DNA of 64,000 nt from assembly GCA_965249215.1 (NCBI GenBank), contig CBDFLN010000001.1, positions 620,001-684,000 of the forward strand, written 5' to 3'. This document shows positions 35,095-44,001 of this stretch, piece after piece. The DNA is from G963667675 sp965249215. GTDB taxonomy: Bacteria; Chloroflexota; Dehalococcoidia; Lucifugimonadales; UBA3495. A program made the translations under genes and the position numbers. Under the pieces are notes generated by a model. That model was not told where the DNA came from. It worked only from the letters and a program-made list of their open reading frames with translations, and did not search any database. Within the stretch, counting starts at the first letter, position 1. The number at the start of each line of letters is the position of its first letter.

Positions 35095-35171
35095 GGGCCC
35101 GTAGCTCAGGCGGTTAGAGCGCGGTCCTGATAAGACCGAGGTCGATAGTTCGAGTCTATCCGGGCCCACCA
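35095..35171 (+). tRNA. tRNA-Ile(GAT), CCA encoded
   Basis: Acceptor stem GGGCCCG/CGGGCCC, anticodon loop CTGATAA (anticodon GAT), T arm with GTTCGAGTC, and encoded CCA at 35169-35171. The T-box at 4.9 kb is predicted to read this species. Confidence 0.97.
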
Positions 35172-35609
35172 GCGCCATCGTGTGCCCCTTGCTGGGGCGA
35201 GGTTCGCCCGGCAATAGCTGCGACCCGGCGAAGATAAGCCCGGTCCGTGCTTGCCCCATCACAATCCAATCCCCCAATCATATTGACAAAAGGCCGGGCT
35301 GTCGGGTGATGTCAAGGGCGATGATCTGGGCTGATTTCGCTCCCTGAGCGGCAAGAGGTGTATTCTATTTGGTCCCGATTGGAGGCAAACGGCGATGGCG
35401 TCCCGGTGACCCCTGCCGCCGCTGCGCTGACCGCGCTTGGGGCCGCCGTCCACGGCGGTCTATTGCAAACGCCGCCCCCAGATTTTCCTTCTGGCCTAGC
35501 CTCACAGCCGCTTCCGTCTTCCTCCACATCCTTCCGTGACATAGATGGGCGCAGGTCGGCCTGTGGCAGGACCTTCCGGCGGCAGGCCAACTACTATTAG
35601 GAACGAACA
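35172..35609. other. Intergenic stretch, no gene seen
   Basis: 438 bp after the tRNA. No long frame, RNA or clear promoter was recognised. A very short ATG frame near 35395 ends after four codons. Confidence 0.6.
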
Positions 35610-35909
35610 ATGAGAATCCACTCCCAACCCTTTCTGTTTATCGCCATTCCACTTATATGTGTCTTGGCGTCCATCCTACTCTTGGCCGCCTGCGGAGGCG
35701 GCGAGAGCAAGGAGGACATCCTCAATCAGACCTGGGACTGCTGGGCCCAGGGCGACACTGAAGTCTTCGAGGCAAGCATGCTCATGACGTTCCCCGCCGC
35801 CAACGATATGGACGAGGCCAAGGCGCAGTTCATCTATGTGAGTTCCGTCGCTCCGATCGAAGACCTGAAGGCGAGCCGCGACGAAGCCTGCAGTCACGTG
35901 CCTCCCTAG
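35610..35909 (+). CDS. Lipoprotein of unknown function, possibly truncated by TAG
   Basis: A 99 aa lipoprotein: signal peptide with lipobox LLLAAC and lipidated C28, then a mature part with SKEDILNQTWDCWAQGD and two further Cys. AGGAACGAACA precedes the ATG. After the TAG at 35907 the same frame runs on without a stop to 36362, beginning with a Pro/Ala/Thr-rich stretch typical of these linkers, so the stop may have cut a longer gene. No family recognised. Confidence 0.65.
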   Translation: MRIHSQPFLFIAIPLICVLASILLLAACGGGESKEDILNQTWDCWAQGDTEVFEASMLMTFPAANDMDEAKAQFIYVSSVAPIEDLKASRDEACSHVPP

Positions 35910-36267
35910 CCTGCCACCACGCTTCCAACGGCCCCGGCTACCGCTCCGGCCGCCAACCCCTATCCCAGGTTGGTTCAGACCGGCCTTCACCAGACCGACT
36001 TCCCGACCCTCTGCTGGTTTGAAACAGACAGGCTCAGGATGGGCGGTGTCGTGCGCCACACGTTAGGAACACCGCTTTTGGTATTCCCGGATTGTGTTGG
36101 CTATTGCGCATGGGGCGCCCGCTCATCCCCGCGGAAGCCGACATACCAACACACATTTGGGAGTGGCGAAACGGGTATCTCAGCATTGACACCCATAGCA
36201 ACTCCGCTATATTACCTGTATGAATCTGTGGATATATGGTGCCGGTCAAGACCGGGAGGGAAAGAAA

Positions 36268-37098
36268 ATGACCCGTACACGCACGACAAGATACGTGACC
36301 CTGTTGAGTATTGTCCTTGCGCTGGCCCTTACGGCGGCGCTCGCGGCCTGCGGCTCCGATGAGCCGTCCGGCGGGACCGCCCCCGACCGGACCGCGTCCA
36401 CGCCAGGGTCAGGGGACGCGCCCACTGGCACCGATGCGCCTGTACCTGCGGATGCGACAGCGCCGCCCGCGGCCTCCGGCTCCGTCGAAACGGACCGGGA
36501 ACCGCTGGTTGCCCTCTACAACGCAACGGACGGTGGGAACTGGAATGAAAGCGCCAACTGGCTGAGCGACGCTCCCCTCGGCGAATGGGAGGGCGTCACC
36601 ACTGACGGCGACGGGCGCGTTACAAAGCTGGGACTCATCTTCAACAACTTGCGCGGGGAGATACCGGCGGAGTTGGGCACCTTGTCCAAACTTGAAGTGC
36701 TGCACCTCAGCCAAAACCGCTTGAACGAGGAGATACCGGCGGAGCTGGGCAGCCTCTCCAACCTGGAAGTGCTGAACCTCGGCACCAATTACGATGACTT
36801 GAGCGGGGAGATACCGGCGGAGCTGGGCAGCCTCTCCAACCTGGAAAGGCTGCTCCTCGGCGGCAACGACTTGAGCGGGGAGATACCGGCGGAGCTGGGC
36901 AGCCTCTCCAACCTGACATGGCTGAGCCTCAGAGACAACGACTTGAGCGGGGAGATACCGGCGGAGCTGGGTAGCCTCTCCAACCTGACAAGCCTGAGCC
37001 TCGGCGGCGGCTACAATGACTTGAGCGGGTGCGTGCCAAGCAGCCTGGAAGACCAGCTTACCTCCTATTCTGCCCTTGGCGGCCTGCCCTTCTGCTAA
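36268..37098 (+). CDS. Leucine-rich-repeat lipoprotein, plant-type repeats (1)
   Basis: A 276 aa lipoprotein. The signal peptide ends in the lipobox ALAAC (C28), followed by a Thr/Pro/Ala-rich linker and LVALYNATDGGNWN...W, an LRR N-cap. Then five 24-residue plant-type LRRs (LxGEIPAELGSLSNLxxLxL) and a final LSGCVPSSLEDQL unit. It probably binds a protein or glycan at the cell surface. The start is the ATG at 36268 with GGGAGG seven bases upstream. Nucleotide repeats inside (about 72 bp) are almost identical, showing recent expansion. A paralogue follows. Confidence 0.85.
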   Translation: MTRTRTTRYVTLLSIVLALALTAALAACGSDEPSGGTAPDRTASTPGSGDAPTGTDAPVPADATAPPAASGSVETDREPLVALYNATDGGNWNESANWLSDAPLGEWEGVTTDGDGRVTKLGLIFNNLRGEIPAELGTLSKLEVLHLSQNRLNEEIPAELGSLSNLEVLNLGTNYDDLSGEIPAELGSLSNLERLLLGGNDLSGEIPAELGSLSNLTWLSLRDNDLSGEIPAELGSLSNLTSLSLGGGYNDLSGCVPSSLEDQLTSYSALGGLPFC

Positions 37099-37174
37099 AG
37101 CCACGCGCCCTCAGCCGGGGACGGACGGCATATCGTCCATATCGTCTTGGAGGCGCTCCCGGCGCGTGTTGGCT

Positions 37175-38428
37175 ATGGCGCCAGTAAGACCGGGAGGTAA
37201 GAAAATTACCCGTACACGCACGACAAGATATGTGACCCTGTTGAGCGTTGTCCTTGCGCTGGCTCTTACGGTGGCGCTAGCGGCCTGCGGCTCTGACGAG
37301 CCGTCCGGCGTGAGAGGCCCCGACCGGACCGCGTCCACGCCAGAGTCAGGGGACGCGCCCACTGCCACCGATACGCCTGTAGCTGCGACTGCGACAGCGC
37401 CGCCCGCGGCCTCCGGCTCCGCCGAAACGGACCGGGAAGCCCTGGTTGCCCTCTACAACGCAACGGACGGTGAGAACTGGGAGAACAGCGACAACTGGCT
37501 GAGCGGCGCTCCCCTCGGCGAATGGGAGGGCGTTTACACCAACGACGACGGGCGCGTTACAGCGCTGGTCCTCTTCGACGACGGTTTGAGCGGGGAGCTA
37601 CCAGCGGAGCTGGGCAGCCTTTCCACCCTGACAGAGCTACACCTCGGCGGCAACGAGTTGACCGGGGAGATTCCGCCGGAACTGGGCAACCTCCCCAACC
37701 TGTACAAACTGTCCCTGAAGGGCCAGCTGAGCGGCGAGATTCCGCCTGAGTTGAGCAACCTCGAAAGACTGTCGGGACTGAACCTCTTTGGGAACCAGTT
37801 GACCGGAGAGATTCCGCCGGAACTGGGGGGAATGCCCGCCCTGTACGAGTTGAACCTCGCTGGGAACCAGTTGAGCGGGGGGATACCGTCAGAGTGGACG
37901 AATGTCAGAGTGACCGCGAACATTCTAAACCTCGCTGGGAACCAATTGAGCGGGGAGATACCGTCAGGGTTGGCGACCAACCCGACTGAGCTAAACCTCA
38001 GTGGGAACCAACTGAGCGGGACAATACCGCCAGATCTGGTTAACTTGGGCGACCGCTACTTCGTGAAAGTCATCGACCTCAGTGAGAACCAGCTGACCGG
38101 AGAGATACCCCCGGAGTTGGGCAACTATGAAACCCTGATAAGCCTGAACCTCAGTAAGAACCAGCTGACCGGAGAGATACCTTCAGAGTTGGGCAACCTG
38201 GATAGCCTGGAGTCTCTCTCCCTCTGGGACAACCAGCTGAGCGGAGAGATACCCCCGGAGTTGGGCAACCTCGAAAACCTGTCTACCCTTGAACTCGGCA
38301 ATAACCAGTTGACTGGAAAGATACCTGCGGAGTTGTGCGACAGTCTCGGTATCGACTCGACGTTCTTCGGCAAGAATGAGAATGAGATAGAAGGCCAGTA
38401 CATAACCCCGGACTGTCGAGGCTCCTGA
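37175..38428 (+). CDS. Leucine-rich-repeat lipoprotein, plant-type repeats (2)
   Basis: Paralogue of the preceding gene, about 417 aa. The signal peptide and linker are nearly identical to those of the first copy, but the codon matching its ATG is ATT (37205-37207), so translation must begin at ATT or at the upstream in-frame ATG at 37175, which adds ten residues before the TRTRTTRYV sequence. About ten diverse 24-residue LRRs (LTGEIPPELGNLxxLxxLxLxxNQ) follow, with a C-terminal Cys-containing cap. Likely a surface-binding protein. Confidence 0.8.
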   Translation: MAPVRPGGKKITRTRTTRYVTLLSVVLALALTVALAACGSDEPSGVRGPDRTASTPESGDAPTATDTPVAATATAPPAASGSAETDREALVALYNATDGENWENSDNWLSGAPLGEWEGVYTNDDGRVTALVLFDDGLSGELPAELGSLSTLTELHLGGNELTGEIPPELGNLPNLYKLSLKGQLSGEIPPELSNLERLSGLNLFGNQLTGEIPPELGGMPALYELNLAGNQLSGGIPSEWTNVRVTANILNLAGNQLSGEIPSGLATNPTELNLSGNQLSGTIPPDLVNLGDRYFVKVIDLSENQLTGEIPPELGNYETLISLNLSKNQLTGEIPSELGNLDSLESLSLWDNQLSGEIPPELGNLENLSTLELGNNQLTGKIPAELCDSLGIDSTFFGKNENEIEGQYITPDCRGS

Positions 38429-38912
38429 GCAACACGTCCGCGACTTAGGCGTGAAGCGCGCGGAGCGGCCTGAATTGGTCCCGGATAGCAAAGCGGCGCA
38501 GGCAGCCGGGTCCGAAGCTCCTCACTCTCTTTCGTGACGGCTTCTGTTTCTTCCGCTCGGCGGCTCTTCCGACTTAGCGAGCTGCTCCAGATCTAAGAGC
38601 GTTGTTGCTGCCCGCCATCGCGCCGGTTCTGCTGATGACACTCGCCGCCTGCGGCTGAACCGTGTCAACCGTCATGTCATCCTCCCCCTGAGTCTTCCGG
38701 TCTAGCGTCCCGCGCCGACTGGCTCCGTCTCCAGAGCCTGCACCAAGGTGTACTCCTACTCGAACAGGGACGCGGCTGCGGGCTTTGGCTTCCGGCTCCG
38801 GACCTTGGACTCGACCGGCTCCTCGGCCATGAACTCGGCCCTTGCTCTAAAGAGCCTAGACCAACATCAACGCCGGGCCCAAGGTTGCGGGCGCCGCACC
38901 AGAGTGACAGAG
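38429..38912. other. Intergenic stretch with decayed gene
   Basis: Apart from the lipobox remnant at 38600-38670 no functional gene is apparent in these 484 bp. Confidence 0.5.
38600..38670 (+). pseudogene. Remnant of a lipoprotein signal peptide
   Basis: Reads LLLPAIAPVLLMTLAACG followed at once by TGA (38656-38658). The leader and lipobox are like those of the neighbours but nothing follows in frame. Downstream to 38912 is Pro/Thr-type codon debris without a frame. Confidence 0.4.
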
Positions 38913-40091
38913 CTAGGGCGTGGGAGCCGGTCCCAAAACCTGGTAGCCCAGGTTTTCGTCCGTCCGCTCGGCAACCGGCAAGACCAGGACGACTACGTTG
39001 GCCAGTCCCACCACGTCGCCGTTGTCGTCGAAGCTGTAGTTGTCGCCGATGGCCCCGCTCCAGGTAAGGTTGTTCAAGCAGTCCCGGAAGCCATCGGCGT
39101 CCTGGTCGTCCTCGGTCTGCTTCAGGCACTCGGCGGCGATGTAGACGTCGTCGTAAGCTGAGCCTTGGAACCAGGGCAACGACGCAACGGCGTCGTACCG
39201 GGCTTCAAAGTTCTCCAGGAAGTCCCGGCCGGCGGCGCTGGTCAGGTCGGGGTTGGGAACAATGGCTTTGAGGCCGGTGGCGGCTTCACCGGCTATGTTC
39301 AAGGCCTCGGGGGCCGTGGGGACAATTTCGGAATAAATCCGGCCGCTAAACCCTAACTCTCGGGCCTGCTTGATGATGGTGCCGCCGGAGACCTCGCCCT
39401 GGGCAGCCAGGAGCAGGGCGTCGGGTCCCTCGTTGAGCAGTTTGGTCAAGTGGCTGCGAAAGTCGAGAACGTCAGACGGATAGCGCTCGGACGCGACCAC
39501 GGAGCCTCCCAGTTCCTCAAACCGGGCGACGGCGGTGCTGCGGGCGCCCTCGGCGTAATCGGTGGTCTCGTTGATGGTGGCGATAGTTCGAACTCCGTCT
39601 ACCCATAGGGTGTTGCCGATGTCTATGCCCAACTTAAGGTCGTTGATGGCGGTGCGGAAAACGTAGTCGCCCGCGGAGGCGATATCGGGACTGGTGGCGG
39701 AAGCGGACAGAAGGACAACGCCGTCTTTTTCGGCCAGAGGCGCCGCGCCTAGCATAGAGCCGCTGCAAGTTGTACCCAGGATAATCTTGACGCCATCTAC
39801 GTCGGTCAATTTGTTATAGGCGGTTATGGCGTCCTGGGCGGCGCACTTGGAGTCCTCGACTATTAGTTCCAGCATGCGGCCGTTGATACCGCCGGCGGCG
39901 TTGATCTCCTCCACGGCCAGGAGCTTGGCCTGGTGCAGCGGGTTGCCGTATGACTCGGCGACCCCGGTGAGGGCGTCCATTGCGCCAATGACGAAGGGCT
40001 CATCTGAGTCGTCGGACGAGCCGCAGGCCAGAACCGCAAGGGTCAGCAGGCCAGACAAGATTATGTTTTTCCAGGACTTGGACAGTAGCAT
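38913..40091 (-). CDS. Branched-chain amino acid-type ABC transporter binding protein
   Basis: A 392 aa periplasmic-type binding protein anchored as a lipoprotein (C23 in AVLACGSS). The LivJ/type I fold signs include GVAESYGNPLHQAKLLAVEEINAAGGING and TCSGSMLGAAPLAEKDGV. Proteins of this kind deliver Leu/Ile/Val or other organic acids to Liv-type permeases. No permease or ATPase gene is in the window, so the substrate is not certain. Downstream of it lies the decayed region at 38.4-38.9 kb. Confidence 0.9.
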   Translation of the reverse strand: MLLSKSWKNIILSGLLTLAVLACGSSDDSDEPFVIGAMDALTGVAESYGNPLHQAKLLAVEEINAAGGINGRMLELIVEDSKCAAQDAITAYNKLTDVDGVKIILGTTCSGSMLGAAPLAEKDGVVLLSASATSPDIASAGDYVFRTAINDLKLGIDIGNTLWVDGVRTIATINETTDYAEGARSTAVARFEELGGSVVASERYPSDVLDFRSHLTKLLNEGPDALLLAAQGEVSGGTIIKQARELGFSGRIYSEIVPTAPEALNIAGEAATGLKAIVPNPDLTSAAGRDFLENFEARYDAVASLPWFQGSAYDDVYIAAECLKQTEDDQDADGFRDCLNNLTWSGAIGDNYSFDDNGDVVGLANVVVLVLPVAERTDENLGYQVLGPAPTP

Positions 40092-40531
40092 GAGCCCTCC
40101 AGTTGCCTAGCTTTTACCCGTGGTCTCCCTACAGGAAGCCTATGCAGGTCCGGCAGGGCGGGCCGGAAGAGGAGATTTTATGGTAAGCGGTGTTCGGATG
40201 CAGGTCAACCTCCGGATTCCGGTGTTGGAGACCCCGGAAGGGGATGTTCCCGCCGTGGGCCGTGGTGGGCTCAGCATAGGTCGGGTGAAGCGGGCGGTTG
40301 ATGGTTCGACAAGCTCACCACGAACGGGATTGGCTGGTGTGTAGCGGCCGGGGTAGGCTGGTGTGTAGCGGCCGGGATTGGCCGGCAGCGGCAGGCGAGA
40401 AGGCGTTCCGGTTGCGCCATCGACGGTCCCTCTGAGAGACCGTATAAGCTTGAAAAGCGGGCTGGGCTGTTGGATACTGGCCAAGGGGCCAAGTCTATTG
40501 GCAAGCAGTCTGTTTTGAAAGGGAGTTCCAG
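40092..40531. other. Intergenic stretch with short repeats
   Basis: Holds a dispersed repeat (GGTTCGACAAGCTCACCACG at 40303-40322) and two tandem copies of a 23-bp unit around GGCTGGTGTGTAGCGGCCGG (about 40329-40375). No gene seen. Confidence 0.5.
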
Positions 40532-41023
40532 ATGACAGCAGTCGACGAGATCCTCAAGAACAATGCCAGCTACGCCGAGAGCTTTGACAAGGGTGACCTG
40601 CCGCTGCCGCCGGGCCGCAACCTGGCAATCGTCGCCTGCATGGACGCCAGGCTGGACGTGCACAAACTTCTGGGTATGGAGGAAGGCGACGCTCACGTGA
40701 TTCGCAACGCGGGAGGAGTGGTCACGGACGACGCTATCCGCTCGCTGGTGATCTCGCAGCGCTTGCTGGGCACTCGAGAGGTAATGCTAATCCACCACAC
40801 GGACTGCGGAATGTTGACTTTCCGCGACGATGACGTGAAAGACGCCATAGAAGCGGACACCGGCCTCAGGCCGGCCTTTGCCTTGGAGGCGTTCAGAAGC
40901 CTGGAACAGGATGTCAGGCAGTCCATAGCCCGCATTCAGGCCAACCCGTTCATCCCCAACAAAGACCTGGTACGCGGGTTCATATACGACTGCGCCACGG
41001 GGCGACTCAACGAGGTAGGCTAG
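40532..41023 (+). CDS. Beta-class carbonic anhydrase
   Basis: Hydrates CO2 to bicarbonate. The product is 163 aa, on the short side. The zinc ligands are C36 (in VACMDAR with D38/R40 as the catalytic dyad), H89 and C92 (IHHTDCGML). It starts with an ATG preceded by AAAGGGAG. Bicarbonate from it could serve acetyl-CoA carboxylase, but there is no operon link. Confidence 0.93.
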   Translation: MTAVDEILKNNASYAESFDKGDLPLPPGRNLAIVACMDARLDVHKLLGMEEGDAHVIRNAGGVVTDDAIRSLVISQRLLGTREVMLIHHTDCGMLTFRDDDVKDAIEADTGLRPAFALEAFRSLEQDVRQSIARIQANPFIPNKDLVRGFIYDCATGRLNEVG

Positions 41024-41232
41024 GCCTGACCGACCGGTCGGTCGGCAGCCGGGGCCCCGGGATAACCGTCCGTTAGACGCCCCCAACCCCCGGTCGGCGC
41101 CGGCCTAACGCTGCATTGCCTAAGGGCCAACGCCCCGGTTCGCACCGGCGGCGCAACCAATAAAACCGTCCCTGCCTGGGAAGCGTACCAAATCATATAG
41201 CGGGCCAACTCCCCACAGGTTCATGACGCCTG

Positions 41233-41419
41233 GAGACCTTTGCGTAACTCCCCGGACGGGACAAAACGCGCCGGTTGGAAGGGCAGCATACAAATCGAGA
41301 CCTAAGCACAACTGCGGCTGTCCGTTCGCCCTTCGATTTCCCTCAGGACGAACGGACAGCCTAGGCGCAGGCTATGTGATGGTCTTCGTGCGAGTGAATG
41401 ACAGTTGTGCAAAGGTCTC
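41233..41419. repeat. MITE-like element, family B, complete copy
   Basis: About 187 bp with inverted ends GAGACCTTTGCGTAACT and AGTTGTGCAAAGGTCTC (15 of 17 match). TCATGAC flanks both sides (41221-41227 and 41418-41424) and may be a 7-bp target duplication. The inside shares CTCCCCGGACGGGACAAA, TTCGATTTCCCTCAGGACG and a GGTCTTCGTG unit with 24116-24296. Gap 41024-41232 holds nothing else clear. Confidence 0.65.
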
Positions 41420-41445
41420 ATGACTACTGGGCACAGGTCCGGGAG

Positions 41446-42627
41446 ATGAAGTCTAGATTGAGCTTGTCCTTGCGTCTAAAGACGCTGGCTTTTTGCGCCG
41501 GGTTGGCCGCGTGGATTGCCGTCTTGGCCGCGGCGTGCGGCTCCGCCGAGCCCGGGGAGGCGGAGATTAGCGTTTCGGTGCGAGACAAGCAGATGACGCC
41601 CGAAACGGTCCGAGTGAGCCAGCATGACACGGTCACTCTGAAAATCGACAGCGACACGCCGGGGGCTTTGCACCTGCACGGGTATGACATAGAACAGGAA
41701 GTGACGCCCGGCGCGGTTGCAGTTTTCGTGTTCGTGGCCGACGCCACAGGGCGTTTCCGTATCGCCTTCCACCCTGCGGCATCCGGCGGACACGGCGATT
41801 CCGGGGGGTCCAGGGCAGGTGCGGGGCACGACGTCGTGGAGTCGGAAACGCCCGTCAGCGTTGCGGTGATGGCTGAGCCCGACGACATGGGCGGAGTGGA
41901 CGTACGCATTGTCACTGATGGCTGGCGGTGGGCGCCGGAAGAGGTAAACATGGCCGATGCGCCGGGAGCGGGCCACGCCCACGTTTACGTCGACGGCGTC
42001 AAGATCAACCGGGTCTATGGTCCCTACTACTACCTGGCTGACGTGGAGCCGGGAGTACGAGAAATCCGGGTGACCCTGAACAGCAACGGCCACAGCGAGC
42101 TGACTTACGACGGCCAGCCCCTGCAAGCAACGACAATGGTCGAGGTGGACGCGGCCCAAAGGACCGGCATCAGCGAACCTTCCGCGGTGGACGCCGACGC
42201 CCCCATGTCGGTAGAGGCTATGGCCCATCCCGACCCCCTGGGAGGGTACAACCTGCAGGTCATAACCACGGGGTTCGAGTTCACGCCCCAGAACGTGGAC
42301 AGTGACCACGTAGCCGGAGAGGGGTTCGGGTACGTGCTGATAGACGGCGAGTTCCACGCCAGGCTCTACAGCCCCTGGCTGAAGCTCCCCGGCCTGGAGC
42401 CAGGGATGCACGAAATCTCCGTATCTCTTGCCAGCAACGAGGGCCAACCCTACCGGTGGCAGGGCAACCCAGTGGAGGACTCGGTCATGGTCCACGCGGC
42501 GGCGGAGGAGCAATCGGACGGGTCGCACGACCACGGCACTACGGAACAGGGCAGCGGGGACAGCGCCGAAACGGCGGCTGCGGAGGCTGAATACGACGTT
42601 GGCTACCTGGAGGTGCACCCAAGGTAA
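41446..42627 (+). CDS. Lipoprotein with cupredoxin-like and duplicated DUF4399-like domains
   Basis: A 393 aa lipoprotein (lipobox LAAAC, C31). Residues about 35-115 resemble a cupredoxin-like domain (MTPETVRVSQHDTVTLKI, ALHLHGYDIE). Two copies of a roughly 90-residue module follow: GAGHAHVYVDGVKINRVYG...LADVEPGVREIRV and GEGFGYVLIDGEFHARLYSP...LPGLEPGMHEISV. These recall DUF4399-type domains. The C-terminus is His/Asp-rich (DGSHDHGTTE). It may bind copper or another ligand at the cell surface; this is inference. The start is an ATG at 41446; a longer frame upstream lies in the repeat. Confidence 0.7.
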   Translation: MKSRLSLSLRLKTLAFCAGLAAWIAVLAAACGSAEPGEAEISVSVRDKQMTPETVRVSQHDTVTLKIDSDTPGALHLHGYDIEQEVTPGAVAVFVFVADATGRFRIAFHPAASGGHGDSGGSRAGAGHDVVESETPVSVAVMAEPDDMGGVDVRIVTDGWRWAPEEVNMADAPGAGHAHVYVDGVKINRVYGPYYYLADVEPGVREIRVTLNSNGHSELTYDGQPLQATTMVEVDAAQRTGISEPSAVDADAPMSVEAMAHPDPLGGYNLQVITTGFEFTPQNVDSDHVAGEGFGYVLIDGEFHARLYSPWLKLPGLEPGMHEISVSLASNEGQPYRWQGNPVEDSVMVHAAAEEQSDGSHDHGTTEQGSGDSAETAAAEAEYDVGYLEVHPR

Positions 42628-42746
42628 TCGAGCCTCGGGAGACGGGCCCATTGCGGCATGGGCGTCGGGCGTTGCGGGAACCAATTTGCTTCGGTCTGCG
42701 TCTATATGGATATAGCCAATCTTGTAGTCATGGCCGAGTATTTCCG

Positions 42747-43928
42747 ATGAAAACAAAAGTCAAGACCGCCCTGCTATCGCTCATGGGCATCTTGGCTGTG
42801 TTGATAGGGGTCGCATGCCAAGGTGGAGCCAGTTCCCCCAACGCCACGCTGGAAGTCGCGTCGGGCAGGACTCCCAACGCCTCGGTCACAGGCACGGTCA
42901 CCTACCGGGAAAGGCTGGCCCTGATTGCAGGCGCAACCCTGATAGTAGAGTTACAGGACGTCTCTTATGCCGATGCGTCGGCTATGCTTATTGCGCGTCA
43001 GACCATCTCAAACCCCGGTCAGGTTCCCATCAGCTTCAAAGTGGAATATAACCGGGACGACATCGACCCGCGGAACACATATGCGATAAGCGCGAAGATC
43101 GTCGAGTCGGACGGCCGCCTCGCCTTCACCAACGATACGGCATACGACGTGATCACCGGCGGCAATCCCGGCAAGGTGGACATGCTGCTGGTGCTGGTGG
43201 AGCCGCCGCCGGACCTGGTGGAAGAGAGCGAAGCCGACGAGGATTGGCGGACTTGGGTGGAGGTCCCGGTCCCCGTGGTCTGGGCCAACCTCATCCCCAA
43301 CGAACCGGAACCCCTTTTGCGGGTCGCCTATTACCAGTCAACGATAGAAAACTGCGCCCGCCCAGGCAACCAGGAACTGAGGCTGGACGGCTACGACATT
43401 ATTGCCCGGGTGACGCTGATGCAGCCGCCGTCCACTGCCTGGGCGATCCCATGCGACGAAGAGGTGGTGGAACTGGACACCGTTCTAGCGATTGGAGATG
43501 CTGAGGCTCTTGAACCGGGGGAGACCTACAGGGTGATCGTAAACGGACGGGAGACCACGACTTTCAGCGCACCGGAGACCCACCTGGGGTACACCTTCAT
43601 CGCCGAGTCACCCATTGAAAGCGTGGAGGTGATGAAAATTGAAGGGGACGGGGAAAGCGGTACGGCCCAGTACCAACTGCGGGTTGCGTCTGGGATGCCG
43701 AGGGGCAGCGGCTGCTCACAATTCAACGGGTACGAAATCCAGCGGCGAGAGCCGAATAGCATAGAGGTGACCATCACCCACCATCAGGTAGCCGACCCGG
43801 ATGTGGTATGCACCGCGGACTATCCTATAATCGAGACGATCGTTCCACTGGGAGCGGACTTCGAGCCGGGGGCGGAATACGCCGTTAGCGTTAACTCGGG
43901 CGACGCCCAATCATTCGTGGCCCGTTAG
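42747..43928 (+). CDS. YbaY-like lipoprotein with C-terminal extension
   Basis: A 393 aa lipoprotein with lipobox LIGVAC (C24). Residues about 40-140 have the YbaY/HslJ-type pattern: SVTGTVTYRERLALIAGATLIVEL, QDVSYADASAML, IARQTI and YAISAKI. YbaY-type lipoproteins bind small molecules or help outer-membrane stress. The remaining 250 residues hold two related Cys-containing modules (LRLDGYDIIARVTL and FNGYEIQRREPNSIEVTI), each with a C-x-x-E or V-C-T segment. Follows the two-module lipoprotein by 119 bp, same strand. Confidence 0.75.
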   Translation: MKTKVKTALLSLMGILAVLIGVACQGGASSPNATLEVASGRTPNASVTGTVTYRERLALIAGATLIVELQDVSYADASAMLIARQTISNPGQVPISFKVEYNRDDIDPRNTYAISAKIVESDGRLAFTNDTAYDVITGGNPGKVDMLLVLVEPPPDLVEESEADEDWRTWVEVPVPVVWANLIPNEPEPLLRVAYYQSTIENCARPGNQELRLDGYDIIARVTLMQPPSTAWAIPCDEEVVELDTVLAIGDAEALEPGETYRVIVNGRETTTFSAPETHLGYTFIAESPIESVEVMKIEGDGESGTAQYQLRVASGMPRGSGCSQFNGYEIQRREPNSIEVTITHHQVADPDVVCTADYPIIETIVPLGADFEPGAEYAVSVNSGDAQSFVAR

Positions 43929-44001
43929 CCCCGGCCGGTGCCCAAACAGCCCTGCCCTGTGCGCCAAGGTTGGCAATGGTGCGGCACCCAAGGCCGGCGG
44001 C

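Noticed and set aside
35970..36362. Independent 130-codon gene
   Set aside because: No ribosome site; it looks like the continuation of the frame interrupted at 35907 and overlaps the LRR gene start.
36268..38428. Eukaryotic contamination (plant-type LRR)
   Set aside because: Both genes have bacterial lipobox signal peptides, ribosome-site context and base composition like their neighbours.
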